From contig MEHQ01000605.1 of NCBI GenBank assembly GCA_008828725.1, forward strand, positions 1,307,067 through 1,371,066: DNA of 64,000 nt. Direction: 5' to 3'. A program made the translations under genes and the position numbers. The stretch comes from Saccharina japonica. Its lineage: Eukaryota > Sar > Phaeophyceae > Laminariales > Laminariaceae. Positions 39,501 through 48,500 of the stretch are shown here, piece after piece; positions within the stretch are counted from its first letter, which is position 1; every line of letters begins with the position of its first letter. The notes beneath the pieces were generated by a model, which made no database searches, was not told the origin of the DNA, and saw nothing but the letters and a program-made list of their open reading frames with translations.

Positions 39501-42500
39501 TTTTCGACGTCATTTGTGAACCACGCTAGGAGCCTAAACATAAACCAGCTCAGCACCCTGCCTGCCAACCTCTTCGACGGACTGGAGGACCTAGACAACC
39601 TGTGAGTGCCGACCGTGCCTAGCGTTTGTGCGTAAGAGATGTATCTAGCTTATGCCTGAACCTACGCAATAGATCATTGTCTGCGGTAAACATTCAGAAT
39701 GTGATATAGATGATACAGTCGTGCCCTAAGTGTTTTATAGATTTAGGCCCACTGTGTGTCGTCACGGTTTTGCCGAATACCGCATAATATGTCAGCAAAA
39801 AAATGTCCGATTTAATCAGTAGACGTGCTGGCATTTCATCAAGTCCCGGATGCTCCCTTTTGTATATGCGGAATGAACGGTAAAGGACCAGGCGGTATGA
39901 TGACAATCTTCATGAAGCGCCCTGTAGCATCAGAAGGCTTTCTTCTTCGCTTGATCATCCTATTTCGTCGGTGAAAACAGGATGCTCGGTGAAAACGCTC
40001 TATCCAGCCTGCCGACGGGTGTCTTCGATGGTACACCTTCTCTGCGGTCCTTGTGAGTGGCGATGGCCAGTGTCTAGGTGCACATACCTCTCGGGGCGTG
40101 AATAAGGCAGTATGCAACGTCAGTATTGTATTGACAGTATATATCCAAAGTGTTTTACAGCATTCCATCTTGAATATGCGACCACCGGCGCACCTCATTT
40201 TAACACTCCGTTATCCCTTTAGTCGTTATCTTTGCAACCCCCGTTTCACCAAAACCACTGCTTTTTGTTGTAGAATATCGCGATACTTCGAAGTATTGAT
40301 TTGTACCAACGGCGTGCGGCTTGGGCAACACTCAGTAAGTGTTTATATACCTCATGTGATATTTAGGGCATGTGATGGCTGCATCCTTGAGCACGTGAAA
40401 GGTACTAATCATTCCGACAAACGCCCAACCTCCGCTGTTGAGTTCAGGAAATTGCCAGTGGTATTGCGCGGGATGCATCCATATGTCTCATTTTCAGTGG
40501 CGTAGAGCAGCCTATACAAATGGTAAACCAACTGATGTGCTGCCTCAAGCCTAGCGGTAGTTTGTTTTGCCGGTATGCACCGTCGTAGGAGGGTACGTTG
40601 CGCTGCATCCTAAATGTTTTTGCAAATCCGATTTTTCGTGAGATATGATGCCACTCACTTGTGTGCTCCAACCTCGGAAGATACGATGCTGACATAACCC
40701 ACCCCCACCCCGTTGCCATTGTAAACATGATACAGTAAAATGTAAAAAAAGGGTCTGGCGCTCAACTAAACAGTATTCTAGAGAACCTTAGTCGCAGGTG
40801 TATTTATGTATCCTAGTATATGCATCGGCCACGTCTAACGCCGCCGTTGCTTTTTATCAACGCAACAACCCCACCGTTCGTAACAATTTAGCTCAATCAC
40901 GGAGCATTGACGGAAACAATAGGTGACCCATACGCAATCGAAAGTTGTTATTGGGTTACCGCATCGCCAATCGTATGATCGTCTGCGCGCAACCACTCAA
41001 ACCCTTGCTTGCAAACCTTGAATGCCCATCTCCACTGGAACCCAGGCGTCTCCAGGAAAATCCCATCACCACCCTGTCGGTCGATATCTTCGCAAACACA
41101 CCGCTCCTGGCCACACTGTGAGAAAACACGAATGATGTTGGTTGGTGGGTGTAAGAAAGTGAAAAAAAGTTATTCGCGCGCAACTCGTTCACCGCAGAAT
41201 GCACCGTCTGAATTGTTCATTAGACTTGATGTACACCCGAGAGTGTTTGATCGCGAACGTGCTTCACATGGTTGCTACAGAACTCGGGGTATATTCGTAT
41301 GTACCCGGAACAAGGGCTTCGTCGCATACTGTCGCAACTAGCCAAACGGGATCCTTCCTTCAGATACACGCCGCCGGGGTCTCTGTATGGCCACGCGACA
41401 CCTAGAGATATCGATGTTGTTCGGGATGCAAACGGTTTATGACCTACCCGGACAAGTTGGTGGTAGCATACAACTGGTCGGCGCATGCCCTACCTGCGAA
41501 GTTGTGGGTAACCTGTTCGAATGGTATGTCACGGTTGCAATCCACGCTGTCGTCTATCCGTGCGCCGAGATACCTGTTGATGAATCGCCCTCACCGCATT
41601 CACCAACCAGGGACATTTCGGATCTTGAACTCACGGATCTACCAGCTGACCTGTTCAAGGGTCTCGCTTCTATGACTTCTCTGTGAGTGCTCTATATATC
41701 AAGTTTGGAATCAAATATGCTCAGTGACCATGCGAGATAACTCTAACAAAATACCGATATTTTTCCATTGTCGTGGTGCTTGTCTGTAAAATGTCCTGCT
41801 TGGAAACTGAACACGTGAATACGTATGACTACACCATCAACTCATAGTCGGTCTGTAGTATATAGCGCGCTGGGCAGGTTGGTGTGTGAGCATTTCTGTG
41901 GTGGTTTCTTCTTGTAGAAAATCACTCGGAAATCAAAGTATAAAAGCGGATACAAGGTTTTCACATGCGATTCGTAGCGAATGTTGGTAGAATGTTTTAC
42001 ATATCAGGTACGCGATAGCATCCAATTAAAGTTCGAAACTAGCGAGTGCTCTACGCGTACTGTGGTCATTGCGTCTGCTATGCTATTTCTCTTTGATTAT
42101 GTTTATCCTGGAATATCATGTCACCTGTTCCCCGAAATAAGCTCAATCCAGCGAGAGGCGAACAAAATTGTCTTCGGAACTTTGTCATATTGTATATATT
42201 GTCGTGAAACAACATTTCGTACGGTTGTCGTTTACTGCAGTGTGAATAAACGGAGGGCAGGTCAATTCAAAGTTTGTTTATGCTTAACATTCTCATGGCA
42301 CAATCTTAGTAATTTGCGGCGGTTTCTGACAACTTTGATCTTAACTGGGGCGTAATTACAAACAAAGTAACATCCAGTCCTCACTTTTTCCGTCGTGCCA
42401 TGTACAACAGGCATGACAAATAAAAACATCAAGCTAAACAAAATGTTGGTGCAAACAAGCTTTTCAGGAAGTGAACTTTTCCCCCAAATGGCCCAATTTT

Positions 42501-45500
42501 TCTCGAATTATTGTTCTATTAAGAGTACTTTGGCAGGGGCTTCTTAAGGCCGCGTTGCAGGACGGCACATATCAACCAGTGTCATGGACGCTTTCTCCGT
42601 GTTTTTGCGATAATCCCAAAGCGTTTATTAATAGTATCGAATTCTCCCACGCATTTCCGATCTATGGCATAAACACGTATTATTTTGATGTTACTAGTGG
42701 AAGGGAATGCCTTTGAAATGCCGCCTCGCCAACAAACACGAAGCATGTGCAAGTACAACTCGCACGCAAACACTCTCTTCACGGATGTTTGGCCTTTGTC
42801 CACACCGCCATGTAGTAGTGTTTATGTAATGTCTAAGACTTCGACGTGTTATTGTTTTCATCGCCAGAAGGTGACGGGTTGTGTTTCTTGATGCAACCAC
42901 CTCGTATACGTATATATATATATTGTACACGTTATTGACACCTCCTCAAGCCCCTCACGGCATCGTCCACACGTGCCTACCTGGTAATGAAATTTTTATG
43001 CAGGAGAATTTCGAACAACGACATCTCCACCTTGCCCACAGGAATCTTCGACGACATGCCCTCCTTATCCGCGTTGTGAGTGATATAGGTCGTACTTGCG
43101 CAGATTACATCAATGCACTTCGGCCAAGACGACACCAACAAACTATTCTGACTATTTACGACCGCCTTGTTCAAAGAAGCGAGGCAAACCCACTGCTACT
43201 ACGCTACCTCAGCGTTACGACTCGCACGAGTCACTGTTCGGTGCGGCGAGCGACCGGAACACTGCAACTAGGATAGTCCCAAAATGTGAATGTCCAACAG
43301 CAAATACTACCCAAAACGAGCGCCGAATATAGTGTGTGGCATCGCTCCAACGAGGTCGCCTCCACGTGCCTTTAAACTGTGGTCGCGACGTCAATACGTA
43401 AATCGTGTTTTCGAAGATGGGCTATATTGTTGCATTAATTCGGGCGTAAAATACCGAGCACGGTTCTGAGTGCGTTTGTTCGTGTACGTTGTCTTTTAGG
43501 CCCTATGTTGCAGGGCATAGGGCTTGTTGAAAAACTGTCGCCATTGGTTTCTAACATTTGCCATTCCACCTTGGTATCACGGTCATGCTTGCATTAGTTA
43601 TGCATGTTCCATTAAGGGTGCAGACAGTGGTTTGGGATAGGTCTAGACAATGCTATTCTAGATGGAAGGAGTTTGCTAGTTTGATAGATCAGGCGTGAAT
43701 TTCGGAACATGAGGATTTCGGGAACACGAGCCGACATATGTACGTACAAGCCACCGTTCCCCTAAACTGAGATGCATGATGCCGTACGAGTATAAGCTCG
43801 GTAATTTAGGTGGGACCCAGACGCGCCTGGAAAATTGGAAATTTATTAACTACGAAGTGGTCTACTGGCGCGACCACGTGCGGATAATGTTTACCAGGCC
43901 TGTATCTAATGCCCTTCATTTAATCTTCCACGTGTGCATCAAAATATCAACAATCCAACGTTGATGCTTCGAGAGTACTAGTGGACATAGCAGGGGCGAC
44001 TGAACCGTTGTGCTTTAATTTTGTTGTTGCCGGCATTTCCACAACCAGGCTTTTAAGCGGTAACCAGCTCACCACCCTGCCCGCGGGGCTGTTCCAAGCA
44101 CAGCCTGATCTGGATTCATTGTAAGTGTACTGCCGTTTGTGGCGCCGTCGGTGGGTGCAGTTCTCGCAGTGTAGGTTCTAGTGGTACTACCGCGTCTCGT
44201 TATCACGCCCAACACCGTTGGTGTTGGTCCGTTCCATATCCGTTGCCAAACACGACTTGCGGTCATAGCTCCACTGCTGTAGTCCCCTCGGCTGCTGGTG
44301 CGGACACGCATTTCCGAAGGCGACGAGCAGGCACGTCGCCAACGGGAAACATACCTGTGCGGCGGTTCAATTTATTCTCCGCGGTAGTTGACAAACGTGC
44401 GCTACCACGCGGTAGTACATACATGTAGGTCTTCAGTTGGAAGTTGTCCTTTCATCAGAGGAGTTGATTTCCAACATACATGGGTGTTAGTGTTGAACTC
44501 CACAGTAGCGATCCTCGGACATCAGCTGTAGTAAACGGAACGTCGGTTATTGAGAACATACAAATTATGACACAGTGTAGGTCTTTGCAGAATAAATCAC
44601 CGGTTGATATGACCCCTCGGACATCTGAGTTTGTTTTTGAAAAAATTGTTTTGGACGTCGACACAGCACACGTAGTACATGTCCAGCTTGAGTAATGCGG
44701 TAGTATATCCGATATCATCTCCCAACTCTTCCACAAACCACTCGAAAGGAAACTCACACACCCTTCGCAAGCCCTGTCTGTCGCGTGTTTAATTCGATAC
44801 CGTCTCGATGTTTCCCTTTTATTTCTGTGTCAAGTTGTGCTTACGTACGACATCGCCCCAACCCGCAATCGTCCGTCTGTCTTTCCTTCGGCAGGGAGTT
44901 TCTATCGACCCCAGGGCTCCAATGCATACCTGCCGCGTAAGTAGATATCACGACAATGGATTGGCTATGAGTCGAGCACCCGATGATGTTTCACTGCTAC
45001 CGGTATATGTTTTGACGAAGCGTCTTTGGTGCGGATTGATGCCAGGAAAGTTCTCAATCGTTCAAATCCACATGTGGCTACAACTGTTTGACTGTCGTGT
45101 GTTCATCGCCCGCTAGCCAAACGACGCGTGCTACAGGATAGAGGTAACACGCTTGGGGTGAAATACTTCCTTTAACAAAATATTGTTGGTCTTTCCTTTT
45201 TGCGTTGAAATATGTTTTGTTTGTATAGTGAGTCCATTGAGTTGTTTGTGCGAGGTATAGAGCTCCTCAAGCGACCACCCACAAAAACAAAAACATTGTA
45301 CTTCTCCACTACAGCAAATGTCACACATGGTGATCGTTACGCCTAACACGTTAAGCTCTTGCACCCACACACCTCTGGATTTCCGCCAGAGTAGTTTCTG
45401 TATGTCGTGCTGCAAATTGATATCTACCGGACGCATTGGAGCTGCGTCATGGTTTATACTATGGCAACGATTAAATGTGTCCAACGTTTTGAAATATGTA

Positions 45501-48500
45501 CTGCAATCTTGGACGTTTTAGCGTCCAGTCGGGCCGACCTTGTAGTGAATGAACTGCAATGAACGGAACCCTCGAATGATTGCCTCCAGCACATATCCCC
45601 CCCGTGCGTTGCTGTGCTGTGGAACTGCAGACCCGACTCTGCACAAGTGTTTCCGAGAGTGGACGACCTTGAGGGACCCCCACTATGCGGTAAGTTGTGG
45701 CGATCAGCAGTGTTGAAAATAGGTCATACGGATGCATCCCCCGTTAACAAATGTTTTTTGAAAGTGGGCGCCCATTAATGGTAGCTTGAAATACCTTCTG
45801 GGCACGGTTTACGGTCTAGTGTTGGTGCTTGATTCCTTCGTGGATCATGCCATACAAATTATATGTACCGCGATTGATGATCATTCCAACACCGAATGAG
45901 TTTGTTGCTCTCGCCTGGACGACAGCAGCGCTATTTGTTTCAGTACCATCGGCGAAATTGCATCGTTCAAGAGGATCTATAAAAAAAAAACACCTATTTC
46001 TACAATTTTAGCGTGGCTTTCGTTATAATTCCTTCTTCGGAAATAACCCGCCAATCAAGCGTGGGTCTGCAATGCATGGATTAGAATAGCGCGCAAATCA
46101 AGCTTGGACCTACAATGAATGCGGTCAAGATGCCAAACGTCGCGGCACTCGTATAATGTATACAATGTACCTCGATGCATGCAGGTCAGATCTTCGAATT
46201 AATATCTACGGTTTTAGGAATTGCATGCTTGAGGCGGTGAGTTTTCCTTTGCGAGCTTCTCGCACGAGGCGCTTAGAATCTAACCCGAAACATGATGTAA
46301 CACGAAACCTTCCTTGATCTACCCGACTAAGGTTTCCATGCATTACACCCACAGCAAACGTACTGTAGAAAACAATAGTTGTAACCGATGTTTGCTATAT
46401 TGAGAAGCTCTCGTGGTCATGACTGTTTTATCACAAAGTGGAAACACCACTGTGAGTTGTTGTTTTTGTGACACGATCTTCCCCTCCCGATGTTGGATCT
46501 TTCCACATGTTTGCGCAGAGTGCCCGGAGTTCCCGGTTTGCACCGAAAGCGGCGTTTCTTGCGAGTGCCAGGCCGGAGAGCAAGGTTACAGCTGCGGTGA
46601 GCTACAAACGTCAAACTTTCCTGTTCTTTATATAAGTCCCATCTGTACAAATTATTAGCCCGAAGGTGGGCTTCCCTTGCTCTTATAACAGCAGTGGTAC
46701 AAACGTGACGTCCATATATATATATATATTGTTTTGTGCCACGCTCACAACCGCGGGGTTCAGCATCGGCCGTGGTCGCGCACGATACTTGAAACTAAAT
46801 ATAATATATAATACATATGTATTGCATTTTGGATCAACACCCGTTCAGCTACCTACCACGAAACATGTTTCGGGTATGAGGGTGTAGTGCCAGTAGCACT
46901 GTAAACCGTCAGGGTATGGTAACGATCGGTGGTGTGGCGCACTACGAAGTTTGGGTCACGTGCCGCCAATGCAGGCACTGGTTTTTATTGTTTGTGTGAC
47001 TCGTTTTCCGACCCATCCAAGCGGGTGCCTAAACCCCTTCAGGTGGCCTACTTTGAACTACACTTGCCGTGAATCAATAGAAAGCGCGTTTGGTCACAAG
47101 TGATCCTGTTTCAAGTCCACAGTTCGTCATCTGATGACCGCGCGTGGAAGTAGCGCCTGGATAAATACTGCCAGGAGCCGCCTGACGCATGGTACGAGAA
47201 GGGTCGCACTTTTTTTCGGAATCGTTTTCCGAATGCTCGGGCTCCTTAACCCAACATCGTCGAACTTTAATTATTGTGTCGCACATTTACATTTAGGAAA
47301 TGTGATTGTTCATCGTGGCGCACGTTTACATTCCTCCACAAATCCGCGTTTACACTACTGCAGGTATTGAGCTCCTCAAGGGAGGAGCTCAAAAACACAT
47401 GGTGCACCTCTGTAGAAGCCTGTGTCGTCGCCCGGGGGGGGGGGGGGGCGTCAGCATGTCTTACGAAAACCAAGGGTCCGCATGGTACCACCAATAACTC
47501 AATGTCTGTTTGTTTGGATTCAAACGCTTTCACGTCGTTTACACGTATCGTCAATTAACACCCCACTTTGCGTTTTGTCATGTCTTACAGTGGGATTATC
47601 TACCGTGCTCATCAGGGCTTTTATGTGCCCATCGTCAGGTGAGCGATTGCTGCCCCGGTGATTTTATTGTTTTAAGCTTCAACTGGCAATGCGTTAGTGT
47701 TATAGTCTTGGTCCAGAGGAACGCTAAAACAAAGTTTTCCTTGCATATGCACAATCCAGCACTAGCGGACGTGGCAGCAGAGGCCGAGGGAGCTGGAACC
47801 CCGTCCGTTCTACTTGACACTGCCGAGCGACAGCGGTGAACCCAGTTTAGCTGAAACGGTTTCTGAATGACGGAGCTTGTTAACCCGAACTTGTTGGAGT
47901 GATTCAATGTTGCTTGTTTTATACTTCGGGCATGGGATTTCGCATCCGGTAGAACTATATAGTGTCATTCAAAACCCGATCATAAATGACGTATATAGAG
48001 GTCCTCAAGCGAGGCGACTGATAAAACAAATGGTGCACCGTTACATCATACCCGAGGAGAAAATGCGTATGCTCCCTACACACGCAGCAATCCAGTTGTC
48101 ATCTGCAGACCACAAAGCAAGCGTGAACGCGTGTTACGATATATTTTGCAGGAATATGTGCCGTAGGTGTGTTCAAGACAAACCGTGGGTCTTAGGCGAG
48201 AAAGTTCTATATATGTTACAGTTCGATTCCATGGGGTTGCCCTATATTGTATCCGTTATATTCCATGGGCACATGGCCTTGTTTCTCCCGTTATAACCAC
48301 AACCTATCTCAAAGCCTTGGTTTGAAATGAAGTACAAGTCTAAGTTACCAAGGAACTTCGCACCCTACCTTGAACCGTGGTACGGTAGCATGCGCCTTGG
48401 CAATGAGTGGTGCTCTTCCGGTATTGTATTCGTAGCCACCGGTTTGTATTGGATTTGCTCTTTCATCCCAAACCTGTATATCTGGGGACATCTCAGTCCC

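Noticed and set aside
45471-45737. Minus-strand frame with VQSRVCSS, similar to one at 55,842-56,054
   Set aside because: It is the reverse of the duplicated C-cap exon; the plus-strand exon explains the conservation.
47877-48296. Frame of 139 codons in the duplicated block, homologous to 58.4-58.7 kb
   Set aside because: The two copies do not keep the same reading frame, so the conservation is that of intron DNA in a duplication.
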